DNA of 64,000 nucleotides from Adiantum capillus-veneris (Eukaryota > Streptophyta > Polypodiopsida > Polypodiales > Pteridaceae). This document shows positions 1 through 10,091 of this stretch, one piece after another. Position numbers and translations under genes: made by a program. The DNA lies in NCBI GenBank assembly GCA_014529385.2, contig CM043954.1, positions 90,857,747 through 90,921,746 of the forward strand, given 5' to 3'. The notes under the pieces were generated by a model. The model saw only the letters and a list, made by a program, of their open reading frames with translations, did no database searches and was not told the DNA's origin. How positions within the stretch are numbered: position 1 is the stretch's first letter; each line of letters opens with the position of its first letter.

Positions 1-1111
1 TTGTCCTGAGCAGCAGATTTCCCTTTGAGACAATCCTTTTTGCCATGACCTCTTCCTAAACATTGAAAACACAATTTTTCTTTCTTGGCTTTATCAAAGT
101 CCTCGGGAGAGAGAGGACCCCTAGACCCCTTGGGTTTTTTAGATGCCTCCAAATTGACAACTATAAATTTTCTTTTATTGTGCCCATATTGAGTGCGTAT
201 ATTACCATGTATATTAGTAGGCACGTGACTATTATGTGTTTCTTTTCATCTGGATCATCATGAATATGTGCTTTCACTGTGGCTTCCTCAAGTGTTTTAG
301 GGTCTTGGGTCTTGACATACTTCTTAAGCTCAGGTGTCAGACCTCGTAGGAACCCTTGTACTTGTTGAAAGGTATCTAAGCCTTCCAGCTTGAGGATAAC
401 ATCCCGATAGTGAGAGATATATTCAAGTAGTGATGGGTATTGGCGCATGGAACATGTGTCCCAAGCTGTCCAATTCCGATCGGCCTCGTTTGTAGGCAAA
501 AATTCCTTGCTAAACATTGCTTCAAAAGCTGCCCAACTCTGTGGTATGATGTTCTTCTCCTTGAGAGACATCCACCATTTGTAGGCCTTGCCGTCCATAG
601 TTAAGCTCGTTTGTAGAGCTCTGACTGCGTCCGGAGTACGCCGTAAGGCGTGAATTCCATCCTACTTGCTGAGAAAGATATTCACTGCATCCTTATTGTG
701 ATCTCAATCTTCTCTCTTAAAAGTCGGCGGTTTGGTGTTTTTCAACAGTTCATCCACCTCTTTTGCAGTGAGAGTATGCAACGTATCAGCATTTGGGCCT
801 TGCTCTAGAGTAGAAGTGCCCTGCCCTTGTGTGGCAACGTGCTCATGCATGTGCGTGTCAACAGGACTCTTAGACTATTGATGCATTAATTGAATTACTA
901 GAGTGGATAGTTTAGTAATATTTACATTTAAAGCTTTAGAATTTTCACCCATGACTGTCATGCGTATCCGAAGTGCACGAAATTCTTGAATATCAAACAA
1001 TTCGTAAGTATCTTCACCTGCCGTAGCGTCGCAGGTACTCTTCTTGAGAGGATCCGACCGCGGGCCATCATTGGCAGGATCAGGTGTACTTTGCTCAAAA
1101 TCAAATGTCAT
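1..1111 (-). pseudogene. gag of a Ty3/Gypsy-like retrotransposon, broken, runs off the left edge
   Basis: Gag would form the nucleocapsid shell of an LTR retrotransposon. A likely start lies at 1111 (MTFDFEQSTPDP). The central part (about 161-700) is a typical retrotransposon gag core: an AVRALQTSLTMDGKAYKWW-type stretch, then a WAAFEAMFSKEFLP block and a QVQGFLRGLTPELKKYV block. Complement 30-71 reads as a CCHC zinc knuckle (CX2CX4HX4C, CFQCLGRGHGKKDC). The reading frame is broken: an in-frame TAG lies at 662-664, and the knuckle is in a different frame from the gag core, so a frameshift sits between about 75 and 161. Protease and polymerase must lie left of position 1, if they are present. 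The superfamily call rests on the gag style and the tRNA-Met primer site; it could be another Gypsy lineage. Confidence 0.8.
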
Positions 1112-2222
1112 ATTGATATTCGAATCTATGGCGACACAGTGCGGTGCAAGGAGTAATCAAAAAAAATACCTGATATTGAGAGCACTTGCAAAGTATAATG
1201 AGCATTGCTAATTCCGTCAAAATCGAGAATATTCCGGTGGAGAGTGATTCGAATTGTCCGCCGTATATGGAATTCCACAAGTTCTTGATAGCCGAATCAA
1301 TTAGGCTTGAAAGCGGTAATTGATTTTACCAAAAAATTGTACTTGAATTTCGTCGAATGGGTGTTCTTGAAATCTCTGAGTTTTTGCGTAATACGCAAAA
1401 AATTTGAGTCGAAATTTGTGCCGGCTTCGTCGATGCTATGCCGCACCTCTCGGCCTTGCCGAACCCGCACGTGGAGTAGGGAGGTGGGGTACCCCACTGT
1501 GGGTACCGCCCCTTATGGTTTAAGTTTTGTGTATGGCCACTAATCCCTAAGGGGGTTGGGCGCCCTCAAGTGGGAAAAAAATGGCCGCTTAACGCAACGC
1601 GCAAGGAATTGCCATCGCCATGGAGCTCAAGGCGTTGAGATAGGGGCTCCGGCCCAGTGACGTGAAGTCTCCACCTGCCCAACGCGCACGCGAGGAGTAA
1701 AACCGCTCTCAAAAGAGCTCGAGCACTATCAAAAGTGCCAAAACAATGCATATCCGCATCAAGTACTGCCACTGAAATCTACGTTGATGCTAAACACTGC
1801 AACCTGTAAGAAACCTGGATGTCCTGTATGTATGCAAGAACCTATGAGGAGATGGATGCCTAAAAAAATCCGAGACAATGTCGATGCCGAAAAGTGCTAC
1901 TAATCATCCCATAAACACCGTCTCAATAACATATAATAGCCATAAAACAGCTATATACCATCCCAAAATAGTCTCCGAACAACCTGCATCTGTGTCCTAT
2001 ACCTATAGTTGTAGCAAAAGTGGAGTTGAAAAATACAACTCCTGAAGCGTAGCTCGGATGAAGCTTTCAACTACACGAATAGCTTTGAAAGGGGGGTCAA
2101 ACCCCAGCACACCTTCTGGAAACACTCTCGAAACGCTGAATTTGCCGATGTCGAAATCGCAAACCTACTTGCACTTTTGCAAGTGCGCACGCGCGGACGT
2201 GAAAACGGCAAGCACAAACCTC
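1112..2222 (-). other. Untranslated leader between primer site and gag
   Basis: About 1.1 kb separates the primer-binding site from the gag start. It contains no long open frame in the sense direction and no domain I recognise. The short frames at 1297-1497, 1307-1543 and 1566-1772 look accidental. A long leader is usual in Gypsy elements, but it could also hold a further unrecognised insertion. Confidence 0.45.
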
Positions 2223-2234
2223 GCTTTGATACCA
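2223..2234 (-). other. Primer-binding site (initiator tRNA-Met type)
   Basis: On the minus strand this reads TGGTATCAAAGC, one base from the plant tRNA-iMet complement TGGTATCAGAGC. It lies two bases inside the LTR end at 2237, where priming of minus-strand cDNA is expected. Confidence 0.75.
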
Positions 2235-2236
2235 GT

Positions 2237-2431
2237 TGAAGGTGCCGCGAGAAGCATGTGCGAGTGCAAGTGCGAGAGCAGAAAGATATCTGCTTTGGGT
2301 GGAGTGCACAACAACGTTATCCTGTTGCAGCTCCTTATTCTGTTGTATAAAAGAATAAGTGTATAATGGTTAAGTTAGTAGATGGGTTAGTAGTAAGTGG
2401 GATGTCTAGCCAGTTGGCCTGAATCCCAACA
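2237..2431 (-). repeat. Candidate 5' LTR of the minus-strand Gypsy-like element (195 bp)
   Basis: On the minus strand the segment starts TGTTGGGATTCAGGCC and ends GGCACCTTCA, giving the TG...CA ends of an LTR, followed by two bases and the primer-binding site. The partner LTR would be left of the window, so the boundary rests only on the TG/CA ends and the PBS. Short LTRs of this size are known in plant elements. Confidence 0.6.
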
Positions 2432-4388
2432 CTGCACGCCCTCATCTAGCCATGGCTTTGTCACGCCGTCATCCTCCCTAGCCGTTGCACCTAACATTAT
2501 ATTGTCCCTATCCATGTGAAACCTAGAGGGCACCCCATAGGCTCTCTAGATTGGATCGATCTTTCTCAAGTGGAGGGTCCGCTAGATAGAAGCGAAGGCC
2601 CACCCTGTAGTGAGAAGTAAGCAATCCCTTTTTGCCAAAGAGAATCCACAGTATGCAATAGGAAACTACTTTTGGCTGGTTTGAAGGCGACTCTAAGGCC
2701 TAGGTGGTACTTGAAGGATCCCCTAGCCAAAATGCAACGCAACCTTCCAAGAATAAAGCAATGGCAAATTAAGAATGTAGAAATGGCTATGGGGCTTCAA
2801 CTACCCTTTTGAGGGTCCTCCACATGCACTATTAGCAAGTCTATTTTGGGAGCATTATAAGCCCCAAATTTTCATAATCAAGAAGTGTTGCAAACTACCT
2901 CGTCTCTAGAGAGCCAAAAATCCTCTCTTTATGTGCGCGCATATCCTAGGTTCTAGTATACATTTTCAAGGTGAAAATAAAAAAAGTATTATAATTTCAT
3001 TTGGCATTCATATTCAAGGTCAAAATGTAGGCATTGAGCCTTTGGATGTTGATCTAGTTTTCCCTCAAACAGAGTCTAAAGCAAAACCTTTTCTCTAGAA
3101 AAAGGCCTCTATCATGATGAAAGAAGGGTGAGAAGGGGAAAAGGTATTTCAAGTTTGGTGCCTTCCACACAAGAGGGGGTAATATGTAACACAAGCTTGA
3201 TTCGACATTTGTTTGTCACTTTGCACAAACACACACATACGTATGTGAAAGGGGAGGGGGGGGGTATTGTGAGAAACCCTAATTGCACCAATTTGAGGTC
3301 AAGTTATTGGAGATAGGTTGGGATAATTTATAACAATTAGCCCACTTACACCCTTTGAAAGTGGCTTCATAATCTATTTGTGAATTACTTCTCGATATTG
3401 GGTCTAGGGCGGGACCCATTGTTTTGGAAAGGGCCAGAGACTCCGGCTCCACCGTGACCCACTTCATTAAAAGCTATGCACTTTGTAGAGTGCCTTTAGG
3501 TAGGGGATCCTCAAAGGACTAGATAATGCTATCTAGTCACAAAGACTCTCATAGGAATAGGTATTGCATGGCACTCTATCTTTTGACCTCTTGAAAAGAG
3601 GAGATCTCAGGTCCCTCTTTCAAGTTTCATGGGGTTGCAACGTTTCATAAGAGCCGAGTCGCCCTAGCATTAGAGTTGAGTCACACCATGGGCTAGCAAG
3701 GGTAGTACTTACTAAATAATACCAAGTCATGTTTTTCTTCTTAAATATTTAAGCTTTAGTTTAACCCCACTAGCACTTTCAAAATGAAAGGGTTTAAGCT
3801 ATCTTTTAGGAAGAGAGACGTTCTCCTCTATTGTAGGCCTCTCCTCTCTATTCAAATCCCTCCCATGTTTCCCTTAAAACTAGGTGTTCTCTTTTTTTAC
3901 CATTTCAAATTTGGGTGCGACCTTGTGGGATGAAATTTCCACCTTGCCCCCACTAGCACAGGGTGCGACCCAGCTCTTAGTAGGGTTAGCGACGTACTAG
4001 CAAAGATTTGTGTGTAGTGTGTACAAAAATCTTGTTGAAAAGTGTAGCTCAAGATCAACCCCTTATTGGCATGAGTCAGAGAGAGTCAAGCTGGACCATT
4101 GTCATACAAAAAAATAGCCTATTTCCCCTTTTTTAAAGTGCTAGGAGTGGTTGCCCCCACCTTCGACATTCCTACCAATTACCAAATGTAGCGAATCACT
4201 CCCTCTGAGTGTGACCCCGCTCTAAGGAGTCTCCTAGTGGGACTCCAGAGTTTAAAAAGAGATATGCTAAAAATGGTGGGAAAAATTTAACACGAAACGA
4301 ATGTAGCTGCTGCACGAGATACACGACATTCAACGAACGTGTGTAGTGTGACGTAGGCGAGCGTGCGAGCAGGCGTTGAAGAGCGTAC
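2432..4388. other. Region without recognised gene
   Basis: No coding similarity is recognised on either strand. The stretch may be the intron or flank that follows NPF exon 2 (minus strand), or older transposon debris. The one structural signal is a G-rich purine run near 3249-3264 followed by TGTGAGAAACCCTAATT, listed separately. Confidence 0.5.
3249..3290 (+). other. Possible polypurine tract and 3' LTR start
   Basis: A run of G and A (GAAAGGGGAGGGGGGGGG) is followed within three bases by TGTGAGAAACCCTAATTGC, which has the look of an LTR start on the plus strand. I cannot find the matching LTR or its end, so this is only a candidate fragment of an old LTR element in 2.4-4.2 kb. Confidence 0.3.
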
Positions 4389-4719
4389 CAAGAGGTAGAT
4401 GAGCAGGAAGAGCAGCACCGTCCAGAGGCGGCCCAGGTAAGCGTCGCCCAGAAACGCTCCAATGAGCGCCGTGAAGAACATGGTCCCCAGCAAATTCGTC
4501 AAATCGTTGGCTGCCGTTGACGGGCTCTCGCCCCACACCCGTATCAGATACAGCACCAAATTGAAGAAGATTCCTCCGAATGCCAAGTACCCGCAGCATG
4601 CCGCCCCTGCACACATACAGCTTGATTGAGCAACGTCCGCAAGATGAGCTGCAACCCTTGTGTGTGGGTGTGTGTAGTGAGCGAATGTGTGTGTGTGTGT
4701 GTGTGTGTGTAGTGAGCGA

Positions 4720-4796
<77 letters not shown>

Positions 4797-4901
4797 CTGC
4801 TTACCAAGCATAAAGAAGGAGCCTCGCCATCCACCCAGCCGCCGCTTGGGGCTGACTTGTCTGAAGCGCCAGTCCACCACTTCATGCACTTCCACTGCCA
4901 T
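4389..4901 (-). CDS. 5' fragment (exons 1 and 2) of an NRT1/PTR (NPF) family transporter gene
   Basis: NPF proteins are 12-helix proton-coupled carriers of nitrate, peptides or hormones in plant membranes. Exon 1 is complement 4805-4901 (97 nt, MAVEVHEVVDWRFRQVS... to ...GWRGSFFML). The donor GTAAGC follows at 4804. Exon 2 is complement 4389-4606 (218 nt) after acceptor TGTGTGCAG. It encodes CGYLAFGGIFFNLVLYLI, SPSTAANDLTNLLGT and LIGAFLGDAYLGRLWT, which are the first transmembrane helices and the conserved GxxLxDAYxGR-like loop of the family. Joining the exons keeps one frame across the split glycine codon. A GT donor follows exon 2 at 4388. The large third and fourth exons are not seen between 4388 and 1. 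They may lie beyond the window after a transposon-filled intron, or the gene may be truncated. The start is the first ATG before the family-typical tryptophan-rich N-terminus. Confidence 0.78.
4686..4797. repeat. (GT)n(GA)n microsatellite in the NPF intron
   Basis: Two (TG)n runs (4686-4710 and 4720-4771) separated by AGTGAGCGAA lead into (AG)n up to 4797, just inside the exon 1 donor. On the gene strand the intron begins GTAAGCAGC(TC)n(AC)n, so the repeat starts a few bases after the splice site. Confidence 0.95.
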
Positions 4902-7185
4902 CTCTCTTCCTCCGCACCCTCTCTATGTTAGGACGCCTCTACAAGCACGCTGCTTCGACCTTGAGGGAGAAGAGTGGCGAGCGGCGAGCTACTGGAGTCA
5001 CGAGTAGTGGCCCGAGCTTGCATTAATTCCAGCCATGGATATGTATTGACGTAGTCAGAGCTTCAAGTTTCAACGGCCAGAGAAGAGTGTCACCTTGGAA
5101 TTGGGCGAAAAAGAAAACCTTTACCCCGCCCCTCCCCCCTCTCGAACCCAGCATCTATATCGTGCTCTTTGTAGTTGTAAAACATATGGATTTGTGTGAG
5201 CATCATCACTTCGATGCATAACTTTTGGCATTTTAAAACATAACTCAGAAAACAAGCGGGACAAGTTTTGAATTCGGGTTATCATTTGATGGAAGAGCGT
5301 TGACATTTGCGTACCTCTCTGTCTCTTCAAAGAGGCCATTGAGTTTTGGGTCACGCCCAACCTTTTTCATCTAGTAGTCTACTGTCTATTATTATTTCTC
5401 GAAGAGGCTATTTATTATTTTATTCCTCTCAATATCTTTATGCAAAACATAGTGAACTTTTCTTTTTTTTGTTCTAATCTCAAGAATTCCTTGAGAGTCG
5501 AAGCGAACATCCATGAGCACTACTAGGGCCGTTTGGCTACACTCAAACCCATGACACAGATCATGATGGTCGAGTGCTTAGCCAACCAAGCTTTGGACAA
5601 AAACTGTACTAAACATTCATCGTTTTTTTTTTTTTTTGCAATCTGATGCGATAGTTTAATGGGATTGTGTCCACACACCCACAGCCACATGTTCCAAGGG
5701 TTGAACCATGGTCCATAGTGGGCATGCTTAAAACCCTTCGTCTTTAAAACAAGCCAACTTAGTGAAGAAGAGGATTAAGTATACATTTGACTCTTGGATG
5801 TGAAGCATTGATTTTTGGACTACATAAGTAGTCCTTAGTAAAGGACTAGTATGTGACCTATGTGTTGCCGCTGTTACATGTGCGTCAATTGAAGGAACCA
5901 TTGTTCTCCTTCCCTTCACAAGGAAGACAAATGTGGGCAAATGCCTATGATTCTCATGTGAGCTTTTATACCTCTTTAATACACTTGTGCATCAACCACC
6001 ACTATAACTACTTTTTAGATGACAATGTATGACAACACACAAGGTCTAAGTGCCCTCCACATTCACATCAACCAAGCACAAATTTATCTTTTGGATCTAC
6101 ACTATGTCTAGCTTTTCGAGTGTCGGGGCATCACTGTCGACTAAGTCATCAATTGCTATTTGTTGGCACTTATGATGCATGTACCAGCCATGACCCAACA
6201 TGCCAACATCACACCACATAGTAGTAGAAGAAACTTTGCCATTAGTATGCACAAGTGATTGGGTGAGTAGTGTTTCGTTTGCATCTCAAAGGCAGTATTC
6301 ATGATGGGTGTGTGACCTGGGCGTGATTGCATGGCTATAGCAACTTTGTCTCTGTATGTGGATAAATTTCAAAATTTACGGGTTGGATTGCACTCAATCT
6401 AGCTAGCATGTACACTTACATCTACCAAGACTTTTCGCATGGATGTTAAGGTCTCTTGCAATTGACCATAAGCAGGTTAGTAATATAAAGCACATATTGT
6501 TTTTTTGTGTACATTTGGGCACCATTGGCACCTTAAAATGTGAGGGCAATGAAAGTAGAAAAGTTCCTCAATCGTTTCTCTTTGCAAGAGTTTTGGGCAT
6601 CATGCTAAAAGAAAGGGCGTGCTGCAAAATACACACACATATACACACATGCATGTTCTTCTTTAAGAGAGAAGATTATATTCAACCATTCACATGCTTT
6701 CCCTTACCCATATTTTATATCATAACAACCATTTGGCTTAGTTTCCATTCCCTTAAATGTGAGACAGAGCATTGAGGCACTACATGGAGGAGAGTCTCTT
6801 TTTGTACGTGAATTATATCCCTTAACAATTTTGAGAGTGCGATCATCATACCCTATATACCATAACAACCATTTGGCTTAGTTCCTAGTCCCTTAAATGT
6901 GAGACAGAGCATTGAGGCACTACATGGAGGAGAGTCTCTTTTTGTACTCGAATTATATCCCTTAACAATTTTGAGAGTGCGATCATCATACCCTACATGA
7001 GTGTTGAGCTTTTGATCACATCAAACTTGCTTTACCCACATTTTAGCCCATACCATGGCCTACATACCTTTCTCTCATAGCCACCTCATGGATTCAGCTT
7101 GTCAATGTCCACCCTTATATCCATAGTTCTTCAAACATGTTACATATTGTACTCGGTCCCATAGGTCAATTTGACCTTTAAGGAT

Positions 7186-7187
<2 letters not shown>
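4902..7187. other. Upstream and intergenic DNA, no recognised gene
   Basis: The first few hundred bases would be the promoter and 5' UTR of the NPF gene, but I see no clear TATA box. The rest is AT-rich DNA with a poly-T run near 5622-5637 and a tandem duplication at 6715-6994. Short open frames here show no family similarity I recognise. Confidence 0.5.
6715..6994. repeat. Tandem duplication, two copies of 140 bp
   Basis: The string CATAACAACCATTTGGCTTA occurs at 6721 and again at 6861. The two 140-bp units stay nearly identical through GTGCGATCATCATACCCTA and differ by only a few bases. This is a recent local duplication with no coding content. Confidence 0.9.
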
Positions 7188-7233
<46 letters not shown>

Positions 7234-7394
7234 TCCCGTTAACCTTCGAGGTCACTGTGATTTTTTCTATGATATTAAAAGTTATGTCCTCATCTCCTTG
7301 TATAAGTATGTGAGCATGCAAGCCCTTGAGTTCAAGAATCAACGTTCATCGGCTAAAATTTTCAGGTCTCTTGTGATCTTCTTCTTCTTCTTCT

Positions 7395-7449
<55 letters not shown>

Positions 7450-7587
7450 AACTTGGTATGCAACATGATGACTTGTTGCCAACAATGTTTGGATTGGATA
7501 AGGTTTGCCTAAACTTAATAGCTGAGAGTCAAGATTAGTTGGTCTCAAGACTAACGGATCTCAAACCACGTCAATAGGAATAAAAAC

Positions 7588-7645
<58 letters not shown>

Positions 7646-8608
7646 CTGCATGTCTAGTTTGTAGTATTAAAATGAAGCATGTGAGAGGCTAAGAGCTTGG
7701 TCGCGTGTACCAGCGAGTTTGCTTTCTGCCAGTTCACGACCAGCTCTTCTCTCTCAACAAATCTAATCGTGGTAGTTAAGAGCCTCAAAACGGGCATAGC
7801 GTTTCACATGGTTGACTTTTGAGGCCCTCTCAGTTAGCAGGAACCTGCTCAAGATCTGTCTCATCAGTCATTCAAATCAAGCACTTATCTTTGAGCCACC
7901 GGTTTTCCTGACTTGCAAACAAAGCTGGAAGGCTATTTAGCCGTTCCAAAGTGACCAGGCTCTAAATGGAAGCAAAATGACATGGAGGCAGTCCTACAAT
8001 GGAGGTTCGTGCATGGAGGCAGTCCTACTATAAGAGCTCGGAGTCATCATTTCTAGGGGGAGGCAAAGGGCCCGCATTGGGTATGCAACACCAAGGAGGA
8101 TCCAAATGAGCAAAGGATTGCTAACTCCAAGACCAAGGCCAATACCCTCGACTAGCAATGATCATCCTCCAATGCAATCACATCAGTGTTATGGAAAATA
8201 TAATTTTTCAAACATACAAAATTGCTTTCCTTTAATTTTTCAAGAGGAAATTTAGAAAATTAGGTTTATTTTGCAGGTTTTTACACTATTTTTCTCTATT
8301 TTGGGGCGGAATCTCTCCTTTTTCCCTTGCCCTCAGTTTTGGCATTTTTGAAATTGAAAATGACATGATATGAAGCTGGGACACATTTTTCCCAAACACT
8401 GAATCTAAGACCCACTTTGCACGACCGTTGCCATGAGCACTGTAGCAGTAGGCAATGCCACCTGTCCCCTTGCAGAACCCCTCTTTTTTTGCCTATGTAA
8501 GGAGTTTGAGATGTGAAAACTTGGGAAAGCTAAAAGCCTAGATGGTCATGTTGGAGCTCTCAACTGACTAGCCAAAAAAAGACGAAGAAAGTGTGGAGAT
8601 GGATGTGG

Positions 8609-8669
<61 letters not shown>

Positions 8670-9035
8670 TGTGTGTGTGTGTGTGTGGAGGGCTGGAGCT
8701 AGGAAAAAATGGAACTCGTCAGGATCAAGGGTGGTGGATATGCACCGGTAGAGGAGTAGGTGGCTCAGCAAGCGCTTGTGGCGAGTGGGACATGTATTGG
8801 ATCCAGAGTCTTGACATCCTGACCACAGAGGATTGAGGTTGTATAAGGGTGTGGGGCTCGTGGCATATCAATTGTTGGCAACTAGGGGTGTTGATAGAGG
8901 AGACTACATGAGGCCTGTTTGCGGCAACATTTGAGAAGTTGTGCATGAAGTAAGTGGTGGGTTTTGTTCATGATCGAGTTTAGGCAGTGGGGGGGGCGGG
9001 GGGGACAATTCTTGTAAAGCGTCAAAGCCAATCAA

Positions 9036-9082
<47 letters not shown>

Positions 9083-9127
9083 AACAGAAATAGACACACA
9101 CTCCTCAGCAGGTTTAAATGAGATTGG

Positions 9128-9185
<58 letters not shown>

Positions 9186-9234
9186 CACACACACACACAC
9201 ACACACACAAAGAGATGCAGCAAATAACAAAGAC

Positions 9235-9279
<45 letters not shown>

Positions 9280-9351
9280 AGACCTATGACACACACGGAG
9301 GTGTCGTAGAAAATGAAACCTGATCTCTCTCTCTCAGACCTGCAATGTGCC

Positions 9352-9443
<92 letters not shown>
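7188..9443. repeat. Cluster of (CT)n, (CTT)n, (TG)n and (AC)n microsatellites
   Basis: At least eight tracts lie within 2.3 kb: (CT)n at 7188-7229, (CTT)n(CT)n at 7378-7446, (CT)n at 7589-7642, (CT)n(TG)n at 8611-8688, (CT)n at 9038-9080, (CT)n(AC)n at 9128-9208, (CT)n at 9235-9279 and (CT)n(AC)n at 9354-9442. The many Ser/Leu, Arg/Glu, Thr/His and Cys/Val repeat frames across them are translations of these repeats and not genes. The sequence between tracts shows no recognised gene. Confidence 0.95.
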
Positions 9444-9445
<2 letters not shown>

Positions 9446-9618
9446 CACATTCGAGGCAGACCAACTTATCGACACGTGGCACATCTTGCTGCTCGTTATT
9501 TTCCCAAGCTGCGAAGTAGAGCCACCCTTTACAAAAAAAAAAGTAATCACCCTTCAAAATTGAAGGCTGGAGTGAAATTCCATGGCCTTGCTAAGAGTTT
9601 AAATATTATAAATATAAA

Positions 9619-10082
9619 GGGAAAATTACCAAAATACCCCTCTAATTTGAGGAAATTCCCAAAATACCCCTCAAATTTCAAAAATTCCCAAAATACCATT
9701 ATATCTATTTTGGTTGGATTGTTCAAGATTTTCTAATCTTCATTCGTTTTTGACAATTGAGATCCATTTTTGAGTGCTCAGCAGGTAATTTGTAACCAGT
9801 TACCATCGCAAAAAAGGCAATTATGTCTAAAAATAATGAAGCAATTCATCTCCAAAGCCAATGTAACCAACTCAAATTGTAGTTTTAGCATCTTGGACGA
9901 TAGACAATCACTCTTCTTGTGACGACCTACAAAAAATTTTATTTTTCGGGAAATTTACTCTCACAACCAGGGGTATTTTGGGAATTTAGGAAAATTTGAA
10001 GGGCATTTTGGGAATTTATGACAAAATATCAGGGGTATTTTGGGAATTTTTGAAATTTGAGGGATATTTTGGTAATTTTTCC
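9619..10082. mobile_element. Mutator-like MITE (464 bp) with 9-bp target-site duplication
   Basis: The left end reads GGGAAAATTACCAAAATACC and the right end is its near-perfect inverse (GGAAAAATTACCAAAATAT on the other strand). The terminal inverted repeats run about 80-100 bp. Each arm is built of repeated units of the type AAATTCCCAAAATACCCCTC. The element is flanked by the 9-bp direct repeat AAATATAAA (9610-9618 and 10083-10091). A 9-bp duplication and long inverted repeats are the hallmark of Mutator-like elements. It has no coding capacity and so would depend on a transposase elsewhere. Confidence 0.88.
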
Positions 10083-10091
10083 AAATATAAA

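Noticed and set aside
7184-9736. Many open frames of Ser/Leu, Arg/Glu, Thr/His or Cys/Val repeats on both strands
   Set aside because: They are translations of (CT)n and (AC)n microsatellites and show no other coding signal. The same holds for frames at 4580-4931, 20260-20454, 22728-22931, 41150-41472 and 61581-62075.
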